The notes under the pieces: model-generated | Databases searched by the model: none | What the model saw: the letters and a program-made list of their open reading frames with translations, nothing else | What the model was told of the DNA's origin: nothing | Shown here: in pieces, positions 1 through 10,700 of the stretch | Position numbering within the stretch: the stretch's first letter is position 1 | Layout of the letters: every line of letters starts with the position of its first letter | NCBI RefSeq assembly: GCF_000801105.2 | Contig: NC_079515.1 | Location: 29,845,407-29,909,406, forward strand | Origin: Raphanus sativus | Taxonomy: Eukaryota > Streptophyta > Magnoliopsida > Brassicales > Brassicaceae | Direction: 5' to 3' | DNA length: 64,000 bases | Translations under genes and position numbers: made by a program

Positions 1-139
1 AAGATTTTCTTTAGCAGATTCTTAACCAATACCAAAACTAATGCTTTCTGGTTTTTATAAAAAAGGTTGTTTGTTTTTTTACTAAAAGTATTGTTGTAAT
101 TCTACTTGTGACAAACCTATGAAGTATACAAATACCATT

Positions 140-690
140 CAAGATTTAAGTAGTTTATTTAGTTTCAGCCTTAGATGTTAAAAGGGTAAAATAATACTGT
201 GCCAAAGAAGCTTCTAGAAAATGTAGAAAATAGCTCGTGGACCAAGTCTCCATAAGTTATTCACTAAAGATGATATTCGCTATTTTTCATAATAAGTGTC
301 ATTCTATCTTTTTTTTATTACACAAAAGTGTCATTTTACAATTCAAATGCAAATTATATTTATTTTTATCTGAAAATTAATCACAAACTGTATTAATTTT
401 ATAAATTATTTTATTTTATTTATCTAAAATACTATTGGTCAGAGATGTGTAATTAATAACAACTTATATATATTTATGTTATTTTCTTAATATGTGTAAA
501 AATGTCAAAGTGACACTTATTCAGAAACGAAAAAAATAATATTTTATTTCATCTAAAAGAGTTAAAAGTATTACAAAGAATATTCAAAACATTTTTAAAA
601 GTGTCATAGTATATAGAGAAACAGAGACCGGAACGTTTTGTATATTCAAAGAGTGAAAGGTGCTTACATATTCGTATATGACAAATATAC
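140..690. repeat. Promoter-only copy of IST1-like upstream region
   Basis: Segments near 205-272 and 541-610 match, in the same order, the sequence just upstream of the first IST1-like gene (about 1617-1690 and 1703-1790). Shared features are an AAGCTTCTAGAAA start, an ACCAAGTC motif, TTATTTCATCTA and GAATATTCAAA. No coding exon follows this copy before the next upstream region. It is therefore a truncated duplicate of the promoter side of the duplicated unit, with a MITE-like element inserted in its middle. Confidence 0.6.
276..538. mobile_element. MITE with AATAAGTGTCA-type inverted ends
   Basis: The left end reads TTTTTCATAATAAGTGTCAT and the right end, reverse-complemented, reads TTTCTGAATAAGTGTCAC. 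The inside is AT-rich and non-coding. The related sequence at 1617-1790 lacks this block and runs straight from the GATAATA-like sequence into TTATTTCATCT, so it acts as an empty site and supports insertion. The end type is the widespread plant 'CTCCCTCCGTTTC' MITE class, usually assigned to Tc1/mariner-like parents; the superfamily is inferred. Confidence 0.55.
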
Positions 691-930
691 GAACCATATA
701 ATAAAATATAAATAATTTTGAAATTAAGTTTGCAGTTTTGCTTTTGGAAAAGAATACTTTAAAATTTCAAATATAAAATTTTGAAAACTCTAAAATAGAT
801 GATTTTTTTGAACCAAGGAATAAAATACAAATAATTTTGAAATTAAGTTTGCAGTTTTGCTTTTGGAGAAAAACATTTTAAAACTTCAAATATAGAGTTT
901 TGAAAACTCTAAAATAGAAAAAAAATTGGA
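691..930. repeat. Two-copy 120-bp tandem repeat
   Basis: Sequence 691-810 is repeated at 811-930 with a period of exactly 120 bp. Both copies carry GAACCA, AATAATTTTGAAATTAAG, TTTGCAGTTTTGCTTTTGG and TTTTGAAAACTCTAAAATAG. Single-base differences and a small deletion show that it is not recent. It lies upstream of the first IST1-like gene and has no coding signal. Confidence 0.8.
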
Positions 931-1871
931 GATGTTCAATCAAATATGATGTTTCACTCCTCAAAATTCTAAATTTGAAGTTTTGAAAAAAAAAAATTAG
1001 AGTAAAAAACTTCATATTTAAAGTTATAATTTTTTTTTGAGATGCTCTAATTGCTTCTAAACTTTTGTAACTCTTAATAATCGAACTTACTCTAAGCATG
1101 AGAGTTATGAAAATCCAAGTTTCGTTGAATAATTAAAGATCATATTGAAAGACATTTCAAGAAAAGTCTTCTTCTTATGGATAATAATACACAATTTTTC
1201 TCTTCATTCTTCAAAAGAAATTATTTTATTAAAATAAACAAATAGATTAAATTATGTGCAGCAAAATGGTTATTCAGTATCCATTGACACACCATAATCT
1301 AAGGTTGGTTCAACTCCCCATTGAAACGTTTTGATTCTAAATTTTTATCAATCTGTATAAGTGATTCAGCTAAAATTAATTTGTGGGTCTGCCACTGATA
1401 GCTTTTGCTGTATTCAGATTCTGGGTACTACTTTGACTCTAGTAACTAACTAAAAGTCTATATTTGTACACTGATGTCCAATGATGTCATGATGTGGTTC
1501 ATCAGCTTCGGTAAATGGTCCCATCCCACTATAGAGATTTAGTTATTCAGCAATTGGTTCCACCATCAGAGATTTAGTTTCAGCAATGTGATAAAGGCAA
1601 ACGGTGTCGTATCGAGGAAGCTTCTAGAAATTGTAGTCTAACACTCTAACTAATAGCTTGTGAACCAAGTCGCTATGAACTTACTCACTAAGGATAATAG
1701 TACTTTATTTCATCTATAAAAAGCCAAAACCCAAAAGCATTATAGAGAATATTCAAACATTTACAACAAACAAAAAATTCTCATAGTCCCTAACTTCTCC
1801 TTTCGTTCGTGGTTACTTTTGCTTCATAACTTTTGCTATAATCGGATTTGATCTTGATTCAAAACAAAAAG

Positions 1872-3076
1872 ATGATTTGCGGTTACTTCAAACCCAAGTT
1901 CTACAAGAAATGGTTAGCTTACTTTAATCTTTTTGTTTTTGTTTTCAAGTGTGTTTGTAGTACACTATGCTACTATTCTAAGATCATTTTTGTTCATGTG
2001 GATGCAGCAAACATTTGATCAAGTTCATCAAGATTCGGCTCAACTTACAGAGGAAAAGGCAGAACGCTATGGTTAACTTCTTGAAGACAGATATCGTGGA
2101 GATTCTCAAAACCGGCCATGAACATGATGAAAGAGTTTATGAAAAAGTAAGACTCCTCTCTCACTAACTTCATTCTCCTCTGTTTCTTATTTAATATGTC
2201 ATTCTATTCTTGATATTTGCAGGTAGAAGAAATACTTGAATACCGTCAAATAATCGCATCTTATGATCTAATTGAGAGATTTTGTGACTGCATCTCTTCC
2301 AATCTCACGTTAATGCTAAATCAAATGTATTTTCATTATATTCTCAAGATTGTTTCCACTCTACAAAGGTCACAACTTTTCTGTTTATATAATTTTTCCA
2401 GGGAATGTCCTGAAGAATGCAGAGAAGCTATATACTCTCTTATATATGCAGCAGCACGGGTTCGAGAAGTTCCTGAGCTGAAAGATCTTAGAGATTTGTT
2501 TGCGCGTAGATATGGAGAATCCATTTACGCCTATGTAAATCAAGAGGTGAGTTTGATTTGCTGTGTTTAAGTTTCTAACATTCTTGGTAATTAAATTTCA
2601 TGTTGTTGACAAATCTTGTTGTCTTTTTTATAATAAAAAACGTGCAGCTTGTTGAGAAATTTGTATGGCGAAAACCTTCAAGGGAAGTTAGCGTTCAGAC
2701 AATGCGAGAGATCGCTCAAGAGGCTAAGATCAGTTGGGATTCATTGTCCAAAGGCACTTTAAGTTCTAGTTCAAGCTCGAGTTCGAGTTCAAGAAGAAGA
2801 CGATCAGTGAAGAAGATTTTTCCTTACGGATCAATCTCTTCTCCTTGCACGAAACAAGGAGCACAAAACGATGAAGAAGGCCACGACGAGAAGAAAGGGA
2901 AGAGTATTGTTCAAGAAAAGTCGAGGTTACGTGGGCCACAAGGCAGTGCGAGTCTCACAAGCACAAGCACAAGCACAAGCATTAACGAAGTTTCCACGAC
3001 AAAAGATTACAAGAGACAGAAGATTCTTGATTACGATGAAGTGGTGGCTCGTCTAGCAGATCTTCGCCGGAGATAA
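1872..3076 (+). CDS. IST1-like protein (regulator of VPS4/ESCRT-III), upstream copy
   Basis: Five coding exons fit: 1872-1912, 2008-2146, 2223-2326, 2402-2546 and 2648-3076, giving 285 residues. All introns are GT-AG and all phases join. The N-terminal half (residues about 14-180) is an IST1 domain, with a basic helix (IKIRLNLQRKRQNAMVNFLK), the DLIERFCDCI helix and the family signature ECPEECREAIYSLIYAA. IST1 proteins bind ESCRT-III and the VPS4 ATPase and tune multivesicular-body sorting on endosomes; that role is family knowledge. The C-terminal part is a low-complexity serine run followed by a basic stretch and a conserved DYDEVVARLADLRRR tail. It is a tandem duplicate of the gene at 3758-5336 with the same intron positions, but it lacks about 53 codons between the IST1 domain and the serine run. 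The likely Arabidopsis counterpart is At1g52315. Confidence 0.88.
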
Positions 3077-3353
3077 AAAGATAGTTAATTAGTATAGTTA
3101 ATTTGTTTATTATGTGTGAGCGATAATTTTAAGCAGAATCATTTTATTTTTAATTATTTTTAATGTTGGGAAGGCACTGGGGGGACCCAGTGTAGAACAC
3201 TTTGTAGAACCAAGCCTTACGACATTTCTTTGTCCAATTACTTTTGAGGCAAAAAAAGAAGAGAAAAATTAGAGCTGGAAAACGATGTTTCTTGGAAGCT
3301 TTTACAGCTAAGGTGCTTGTAAACTAAGTAGCTCTCAATAAAATTGAACTTAT

Positions 3354-3442
3354 ATTGGGATAACTACAAGTTATATTGAGATAACTCCAAGTTATATCTA
3401 GATCTTGGGAGTTATCTCAATATAACTTGTAGTTATCCCAAT
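3354..3442. repeat. Near-perfect 38-bp inverted repeat (foldback)
   Basis: Left arm 3354-3391 and right arm 3404-3442 are reverse complements apart from a one-base length difference, around a 12-nt loop. The arms begin ATTGGGATAACTACAAG and end with its complement. A transcript would form a very stable hairpin. It sits in the spacer between the two IST1-like genes, inside the predicted 3' flank of the first and upstream of the second. It has no coding potential. Confidence 0.85.
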
Positions 3443-3757
3443 AACTTACTCAGCTTTAGAGTAAGAAAAAAATATAAGCTTCGTAGAATAAATAAAGACC
3501 ATATTGAAAGGCATGTCAAGAAAAAGTCTTTTTTTTTTTTGTAAACTAAGAAAAGTCTTCTTTTGGTTAATACATAATCTTTTCTTTTATCTTTTCGAAG
3601 AAACTTTATGGTTCGTTTCTTTGCTTCATAGCTTTTGCTATATTCTGATTCTGAGTATTACTTCGACTCTAGACACTAAACCACCGGTTGATTCTTCCGG
3701 ATTTTTATATAAGACATTCATCTTTTTGCCTTCTTCTGCCTCAAGAAATCGAAAACA

Positions 3758-5336
3758 ATGAACATCTTTCTTAGTTGCTTTAAACCCAAGTTCTACAAGA
3801 AAAGGTTACCGTTCTTTGTTCTTGGAGGTTTCAATATTTCTAAGATGTTCATTAATTGCTGTTGAAATGAAATGCAGCAAATCTACAACCAGTTACATGA
3901 AGATTCGACTCGATATAGTGAGGAAAAAAAGGATTGCAATGGCTAATTTCTTGAAAATGGACATTGTGGATTTTCTCAAGAATGGCCTTGATTATAATGC
4001 TTATACAAGAGTAAGACTCCTTTCTCTTATCATAACTCTAAGGTTCCCTCTGAGTTAGAGTTTTTAAAAATATGCCATGAATTTGTTATTGCAGGCAGAA
4101 ATGTTACTTGAAGAGCTTAGGATCATATCATGCTATGATATCATCGAACGATTCTGTGATTGTATATCTGAAAATCTCTCACCAATTCTGAAGAAAAGGT
4201 TCTTAGGTGTTTCTATTTTATCTTTTTTTTTTTACATTCCAAAAGCTTTCAATATTTATTAACCTATTTATTCATTCACTTTTAGGGAGTGTCCTGAAGA
4301 GTGCAGAGAAGCAGTTTCCTCTTTGATATTTGCAGCTGCATGGGTTCCTGATGTCCCTGAACTTAAGGATCTTAGAGCCGTGTTTACCCATAGATTTGGG
4401 AGTTTTATTCATTCATCTGTAAACCATGAGGTTGGTTTATAGGTTTAAGTAGTCTAATCTTTGCCAGGTCTGGTTTTGGATATAGTCACTTTGATCACCA
4501 AATTTTAAACAACTAATATACATATATGGTTTCTAAACTATAAAAGTAAAATTTTGTTGAGTTTTATTATAAAATGTTTATGATCCTATAAATTTCAAGT
4601 TTTTTGCGACATTTGTTTTTGCACGGACAATATCTTTGTCTTTCTTGAAACTTTGCAGCTCGTTGAGAAAACTGAATTGCGAAGTAGACCATCACGTGAA
4701 CTCAAGATTCAGACAGTGAAAGACATTGCGAAAGAGTTTGCGATTGATTGGGATCCTACAGTGAATCTGTTTCTGCTCAGACAAACGTCAGCTTTGCAAG
4801 TAAGTTTGTATTCCAACTTTTGAATAGTACAACATCAATCTCTCTCAGCCTTTCTGTTATTATAAGTTCTGAAAAATGCGTAGATTGAGGACAAGGCAGG
4901 TACAGGAAATGATGATCCGAAGATTAGGGCGGAGAAAAGTATAGTAAATGATCAAAGCGACGATGAGTCGGTCCTTTCACAGAGCTGGACAAGAGATTCA
5001 TTGTCTAAAGGCAATTTGAGTTCGAGTTCGAGCTCAAGTTTTAGTTCTCCAAGAAGAGACTCTGGAAAGAAAGAGAAGGGGAATTTGCCTTACGGATTAA
5101 TCTATCCCCCACACACGAAATCAGGAGGTGGAAACGATGAGAAAACACAAGAGGAGAAAGAAGAGAAGAATAAGAGTGTCGATCAAGAAAACTCAAGGTT
5201 ACTTGAGCCACAAGGCAGTGACAAAGAAGGTTCTTCAGCAAGAGTGAACGAGAGAACTTCATCCTTTCAGAGACCTTATAAGCTTTTGGATTATGATGAA
5301 GTGGTGGCTCGGCTTGCAGCTCTTCGCCTGAGATAA
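3758..5336 (+). CDS. IST1-like protein (regulator of VPS4/ESCRT-III), downstream copy
   Basis: Six coding exons fit: 3758-3804, 3878-4010, 4095-4198, 4286-4430, 4659-4799 and 4884-5336, giving 340 residues. The lengths of exons 3 and 4 (104 and 145 nt) are identical to those of the upstream copy. The IST1 domain contains MKIRLDIVRKKRIAMANFLK, YDIIERFCDCISENL and ECPEECREAVSSLIFAA. The extra exon region (about 4753-4996) encodes a WDPTVNLFLL segment and an acidic linker that the upstream copy has lost. The tail repeats the serine run, a LPYGLIYPPHTKSGG block and DYDEVVARLAALRLR. The start codon is supported by the same SCFKPKFYKK N-terminus as in the paralogue. The expected role is ESCRT-III/VPS4 regulation in the multivesicular-body pathway. 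Divergence is clear, but all splice sites and the frame are intact. Confidence 0.88.
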
Positions 5337-5616
5337 AGGGGTTTGTATTTGTAATCAAGTTTACAGTTGTAGTTTACAAAAAAACAAAAAAAAAAGTTTA
5401 CAGTTGTAATAAAATTACTAATTAGATTCACTGAATATGTAATTAGTTTGAAAATACTTAACTACATAGTGTATCTCTTCGCATACAAAGTGGAGAGTAC
5501 TAGAACTGTAGAATATACTGAACAAAGACAACAGATTAGCGCTCTCGTTGTTATAAGAGCACTCCAAATGAAGTTTTTTATTGATTTTTTTTTAAATCAA
5601 CGAGAAAAGAAAATAA
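5337..5616. other. 3' flank of IST1-like copy 2, no gene seen
   Basis: AT-rich sequence with two short A-runs that could be polyadenylation context. I see no gene or repeat with clear boundaries. It ends at the TC dinucleotide that starts the first Helitron. Confidence 0.5.
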
Positions 5617-5907
5617 TCCCTATATACTAAAGCGCAAGTCGCCTGGCAAATCAAAGACCGCCCTGTGAAAAAATTGAAAAATAATTTAAAAATAAAATAA
5701 TTGTCTGCAATTCCATCAGTTATATTATCGAATACTTAATGTTTTATTTTTCCACAAGACAATTATTAAAAATTAAAACAATTGAAAAATTAAACCACAT
5801 AAAATGAAAAGAAAGCAAAATTTTTAACTGACTCCCCACTACAACACGATCTCAACTCTCTACAAATTTATTTACAAAATAATTCCAAATAGTTTAATTT
5901 CTTCTAG

Positions 5908-6039
5908 TAAGAAGATTACATTGAATATATCCTTTTATTAAACATGTACAGAGTATATATACGGTATTACAAGTAGGGTAAAACTATAGAGTTATGTATT
6001 TACATATTGAGTCCTCTACTCTTGTCTATTTCCTTAACA
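5908..6039 (-). repeat. 3' LTR of the Copia element
   Basis: This is the left copy of the 132-bp terminal repeat and the downstream LTR because the element reads on the minus strand. A purine-rich tract (plus-strand CGCCCCCAC) abuts its inner edge at 6040. Confidence 0.9.
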
Positions 6040-6316
6040 CGCCCCCACAAGATGGTGGAACCTTGGTGACACCAATCTTGTCTCGTAATGTCTGAAACTG
6101 AGTCCTTGGAAGTGGTTTAGTGAAGCCATCAGCAAGCTGATCATGGGTGGATACATGGGTCACACGGAGAGAGAGTGACTGAGGAAGTACCAAAGGTGTA
6201 TCGAACACTGGAGCCCAAGTGGAAATGAAATAACCACAATCAACTGGACCAGGTTTGCTTTGGTATCGGGATAGGTGGCGAGGTTTGCGGTTGGGGTAGA
6301 GGACGACCATGGCCAC
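6026..6316 (-). pseudogene. Copia RNase H C-terminal remnant
   Basis: The frame encodes HVSTHDQLADGFTKPLPRTQ, a typical end of the Copia RNase H domain, followed by a short tail running into the 3' LTR. The N-terminal part of this frame is not recognisable RNase H and appears shifted. It begins at a deletion junction next to ELYEWPW, the pre-integrase sequence, near 6306. Integrase and reverse transcriptase are missing. It is non-functional. Confidence 0.8.
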
Positions 6317-7683
6317 TCATACAACTCATTCCTCGTGCGACCTTGAAGCAACCGGACCCCCGTGTTGAGATCCTTCACCTGAAAATGAGCAGGAAAGAAT
6401 TCCACAGACACTCAATTAGCATTGCAAAGTCGATAAACCGAAACAAGGTTCTTATGTACACTTGGAAAACATAAAATGTTATTAAGGGCAAGCGGTTTAG
6501 ACTGAGTAGGATAAATAGTAGAACCAGTGTGAGTTATAGCAAGACCTGAGCCATCAGCGATGGCAACTTCATCACCACCATTATATGGTTGGTGCAAAGC
6601 AAGGTTGCTTAGATCGGACGTCAGATGATGGGTGGCGCTGCTGTCAAGGATCCACTGGTTCGGATTGTAGGCGTTGAACTGAGCTACATTTGCGCGGGGT
6701 TGCCATGGGAGTTGTGGCGTTGGTGGCTGAGAAGAGGAGCCACCTTGTGGAGCGAGCTGCAAGCCGTGGGGAGCAAGTTGCGAGCACCTGCGAGCACTAT
6801 GTCCAAAGACACCGCAGATTTGACATTTTCTTTGATAACCACCCCGACCTGAACCGGGAGCCATCGGAGAAGAGAACGGTTGATTCTGCTGCCAGGTTTG
6901 ATTGCCACGATACCCGCCACGTTTGGAGTTCTGGTTACGGTTACCTGCCTGACTGTGTTGACCAGAACCGCGATGGTTAATGTAGTTCGCAGTGACAGGT
7001 ACCGGCGACGGAGCTTGCTTCAAGAGTTGAAGTTTTGTCTCATGATTGATGAGCTTCTCGTGAAGCTCTGTCAACGAGGGTGGAGTATCACGGGCAGCAA
7101 CTTGATCAATGATGATCTTGTAATCGTCGGGTAAGCCTTCTAGTAGCTGTTCGATTTGATCTTCAAGATCAATGGCTTTCCCAAGCAATGCAAGTTGATC
7201 ATATCTTGTGGTAAGACCTTGATAGTACTCATCAATAGACTTAGTTCCCTTCGTCCAGTACTTCAGTTGTTGTCGCAGTTGATTGATGTGTCCCCGTGTA
7301 GGCTTCGCATACGTCGACGACAGCGTGCTCCAGATCTCGGCCGACGTGTTCGCGGTGGAGAGAAGAGGCTGCAGCGTGGTGGTGATGGCGCCGAGGAGGG
7401 CGCTGAAGATCAGACGATCTTGTCTCTTCCACAAAGTGAAGAGTGGATTGACGGTGGTTTCCTCGTCAATGGTGATCGTCGGGGAAGGGATCTCAAGCGA
7501 GCCATCAACGTAACCCGCAAGATCGTATCCTTCGAGGAGAGCATGGACCTGGCGGCTCCACATGAGGAAGTTAGAAGCAGTAAGCTTTGTGACATTCGTC
7601 ATATTGATGTGAAGAAGCGTTGTGGTATTTGAAACAGTGATGGTTTCAACCATGGAGATGGGTGAGGGTGTTGAGCCAGACAT
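6306..7683 (-). pseudogene. Copia gag-protease ORF with premature stop
   Basis: An open frame of 423 codons starts at 7683. The gag part has a UBN2/Retrotran_gag-like region (FLMWSRQVHALLEGYDLAGY near residue 38) and a CCHC zinc knuckle CQICGVFGHSARRC (residues about 285-298). It continues into the aspartic protease, where the usual DSGA active site reads DSSA (WILDSSATHHLTSD). The frame stops at a TGA near 6412. Beyond it the same frame continues with EFFPAHFQVKDLNTG, a pre-integrase segment, so the stop is a mutation in a once longer polyprotein. Gag itself may be intact. Confidence 0.85.
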
Positions 7684-7761
7684 CGTTAAGGTGGGGAAGA
7701 AGAAGAAAAATTGAAAAAGAAGAAGATGGCGGCTTAGGTTAATTAACCTGCTCTGATACCA

Positions 7762-7892
7762 TGTTAAGCTAGATGGGCTTCACACTTAAAACCAATTGGT
7801 GATAAGTGGAGTGATCCAACTATCTTATATATTACTAAGGATCCCTTCTAACTACCGATGTGGGACAACTATGTGTCTAATACGCTCCCTTG
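7762..7892 (-). repeat. Second, unrelated LTR-like block with its own PBS and PPT
   Basis: On the minus strand a block of about 131 bp runs from TATTAGACACATAG to AGCTTAACA. A perfect TGGTATCAGAGC primer-binding site abuts its 3' end (7750-7761), and a CAAGGGAGCG purine tract sits just before its 5' end. This is the layout of a complete LTR between the end of one element and the start of another. It does not resemble the 132-bp outer LTRs. It suggests that the element is a recombinant of two Copia families. Confidence 0.55.
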
Positions 7893-7995
7893 AGATGATG
7901 GCTCTTTGAGCGTCAATCTCAGAATGTTCGGGCAAGGATCGATGGACGAACTTTGGGCCAGATCGATGTGGATCGGGTTAGACTGCGTGGATCGG

Positions 7996-8007
7996 GCTCT
8001 GATACCA
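7996..8007 (-). other. Primer-binding site (initiator tRNA-Met type)
   Basis: The minus-strand sequence TGGTATCAGAGC sits directly inside the 5' LTR. It is the standard plant initiator-Met tRNA primer-binding site of LTR retrotransposons. Confidence 0.85.
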
Positions 8008-8139
8008 TAAGAAGATTACGTTGAATATATCCTTTTATTAAACATGTACAGAGTATATATACGGTATTACAAGTAGGGTAAAACTATAGAGTTATGTATT
8101 TACATATTGAGTCCTCTACTCTTGTCTATTTCCTTAACA
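8008..8139 (-). repeat. 5' LTR of the Copia element
   Basis: This is the right copy of the 132-bp terminal repeat, with one mismatch to the left copy. The TCTAG target duplication follows at 8140-8144. Confidence 0.9.
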
Positions 8140-9294
8140 TCTAGAACCTATGCTTGTGTTGTGTCTTTCCTATAATTTGATTTTTCGTGTCTCTTTTTTT
8201 TGAAGAAGGCTTTTGATATTTTTATCTTTAAAAGTTTTTGAAGTTGCAGAAACGGGTACGAAACGATTTTAGAAAAGAAGAAGCCAAAGTTATAAATGGC
8301 TTTTGGAAATGCGTTGGTGTACATTGGTAAGTGGTGCAGATGAGTTCCTATAATAGTTGTTTAGCATATGAGTAAGTGATAATGTTTTGAGTCTCAGTAT
8401 ATAGTTATCATCCGTTACGTAATTTTGAATTCCTTTCAGTTTATTTTTGCAGAGAAGTCGTTGTTATACAGTCTTAAGGTGACAAGTTTCTTCCTCGAAC
8501 CAAAGCTGCTCGACTGAAATTTAGTCTATGAATCTATGATTCAGATTGTAAGGAAGAGTGAGATGATGAGAAGAAGAGACTTCAAAAGTACAAGGAAATT
8601 GTCTGAATAAAACAAATTATGTTCAAGGATGATGGTTCAAGAAGAACGGAAGAGAAGGGAGACTTCAAGATTCCACAGTCTTACTGCTCATAGTTTGATT
8701 AACAGGTTAGATGCATAACTTTTCAACCATTCAAAGAAGCATATAATAAAATATATTGATCAATAATTTCTCTTCCTCTCTTTAAACAATAACTAATGCT
8801 GATAACATTTTATGCTTGACAAATTGTTAATATCGTATCTGTGCAAGACTCAAATGCCTATTATTAAAGTTATTTATTATAAAAATATTATAGGCTTCGT
8901 ATATCGTATATGCTTGAGGAAATTTTGAATTTAGTTAAAAAGAAAGTAAAATAATATAAAATAGTTATTAGTTGAATATGTTCATATATTGAATCAGTAG
9001 TATACTATCTCATATTTTGATCAACGAAGTATAAAATCTAAATTGTGCAATATTTCTTTTACTATATTTTTCTAATCTTATTATATAAAGCTTGGTTCTT
9101 CAAAGTTACTAATTAATATGATCGTGACACATGGAAATTGTATATTTAAGATTATGACATGTGTTAAGTTATAACTTTTATATAAATAGTTAATTAATAG
9201 TATTTTTTCTTTTTAAGTTTTAAACAAAATATTGTAAATAAATAATAAGTTCATACAAACAATTATTTAATATTATTTTCCTTTTTATGTCCAA

Positions 9295-10700
9295 GAAATA
9301 GAAAATTTAAACGTTATACGAAAATAATTTTCCTTAATTATGAACAAATATAATTATAATATTTATTTAATAGTATTTTTCCTTTTTAAGGTTTATACAA
9401 AATCATTGTTAACAAAAAAAATTCTATACTAATAATTATTTAATAGTAAGCTTCCTTTTTTAAATAATAAATATAAAATTGTATAAACTATATGAAAATA
9501 ATTTTCTTTTTTAATAAATTCTAATTTTGATTTTTTAAAAAATAATGAAAATCATAACAATGAAAGAAATAGTAGTTTAAAAATTTTCTAAACTAATTAT
9601 AAAAACCTGAGATTTAAATTGTAAATAAAAATAGATTTATAAAATAGAATGTGTTCCATTTGAAAGAAATCCTAACATAATAAATAGTCTTACAAAAATA
9701 GTCTTTTAAAGTTCAATTTATGAATTAGTATTTTTTAAAAAGGAAAATTTACAAAATTACCATTTTATATTATATATTGTTAAAAATATTTGATAGTAAT
9801 TTTAATTTTTTGATTGCGATATGTATCAATAAATTTTTAAGATTATGATATGCGTTAAAATATGATACAATTTTTTTTTGTAAAGATTTTTTATTATATA
9901 AAGCTTGGTTATTCAAAGTTAATAATTAACATGACTATGACACATGACAATTTTATATTTAAGATTGTTAAACTTTTTAAATAAAATCTTATTATAAATA
10001 ATTATCTAATAGTAATTTTATTCTTTTTGTTAGTAATTAACATAATTGTGACACATGGCAATTTTATATTTAAGATTATAATATGTGTTAGATAAAATCT
10101 TATTATAAATAATTATTTAATAGTAATTTTCTTTTTCTTAGAAAAGGTATTGTAAGTAAAATAATTTCCATACAAATAGTAAATTAATAGTAATTCCTTT
10201 TTTAAATCCAAATGAAAATTGTAAAAGCTATATGAAAATCACTTTTCTTTCCAGAAAATTCTAATTTTCCTTTTTGTGTTAAATAAAAATTTTCATATAA
10301 TAAATTATTTAATAGTATTTTTCCTTTTTTGTGAAAAATTATTGTAAGTAAAAAATTCACATACAAAATGTAAATTAATAATAAATTTCCTTTTTATATC
10401 CAAAATGAAAATTGTAAAAGCTATATGAAAATAATATTTCCTTTAAAAAAATTCTAATTTTCCTTTTTCAAAAAAATCGTGAACAAATAGAATTATAAAA
10501 TAAAAATATTTTTTTAATAAGATTAATGTTTTTACACATTTATAATTAATTAATAGTAATTTTTTTTTCTGTGAAACAAATTATTGTAAATAAAAAATAT
10601 TTCCATAAAATAGTAAATTAATAGTAATTTTCCTTTATAAATCTAAAATGAAAATAGTAAAAGCTATATGAACAATAATTTTCCTTTTTTAAGAAAATCA
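9295..10700. repeat. Degenerate repeat array inside Helitron
   Basis: A motif close to GAAAATTGTAAAAGCTATAT recurs near 9301, 9475, 10214, 10407 and 10650, each time followed by an A-rich stretch and TTTCCTTTTT. Spacing varies between about 170 and 740 bp. Several copies also carry a preceding AATTAATAGTAATTTTCC block. The array is AT-rich and non-coding, and is probably an internally expanded part of the Helitron. Confidence 0.55.

Larger units (their letters stand above)
5908..8139 (-). mobile_element. Deleted Ty1/Copia LTR retrotransposon (chimeric)
   Basis: Two 132-bp LTRs, 5908-6039 and 8008-8139, differ at one position (5920 against 8020). They are flanked by the 5-bp target duplication TCTAG (5903-5907 and 8140-8144). 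On the minus strand the LTR starts TGTTAAGG. A primer-binding site TGGTATCAGAGC (initiator tRNA-Met type) follows the 5' LTR, and a GTGGGGGCG polypurine tract precedes the 3' LTR. The inside holds gag, a protease fragment, the start of the pre-integrase domain and the last part of RNase H. Integrase core and reverse transcriptase are deleted, so it cannot move unaided. The near-identical LTRs mean recent insertion, presumably helped in trans. Confidence 0.9.

Noticed and set aside
4077..4262. Separate small ORF inside the second IST1 gene
   Set aside because: It is exon 3 extended into the following intron; the exon joins account for it.
6625..7632. Plus-strand frames over the Copia gag
   Set aside because: They are opposite-strand shadows of gag. 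The minus strand carries the zinc knuckle and protease motifs.
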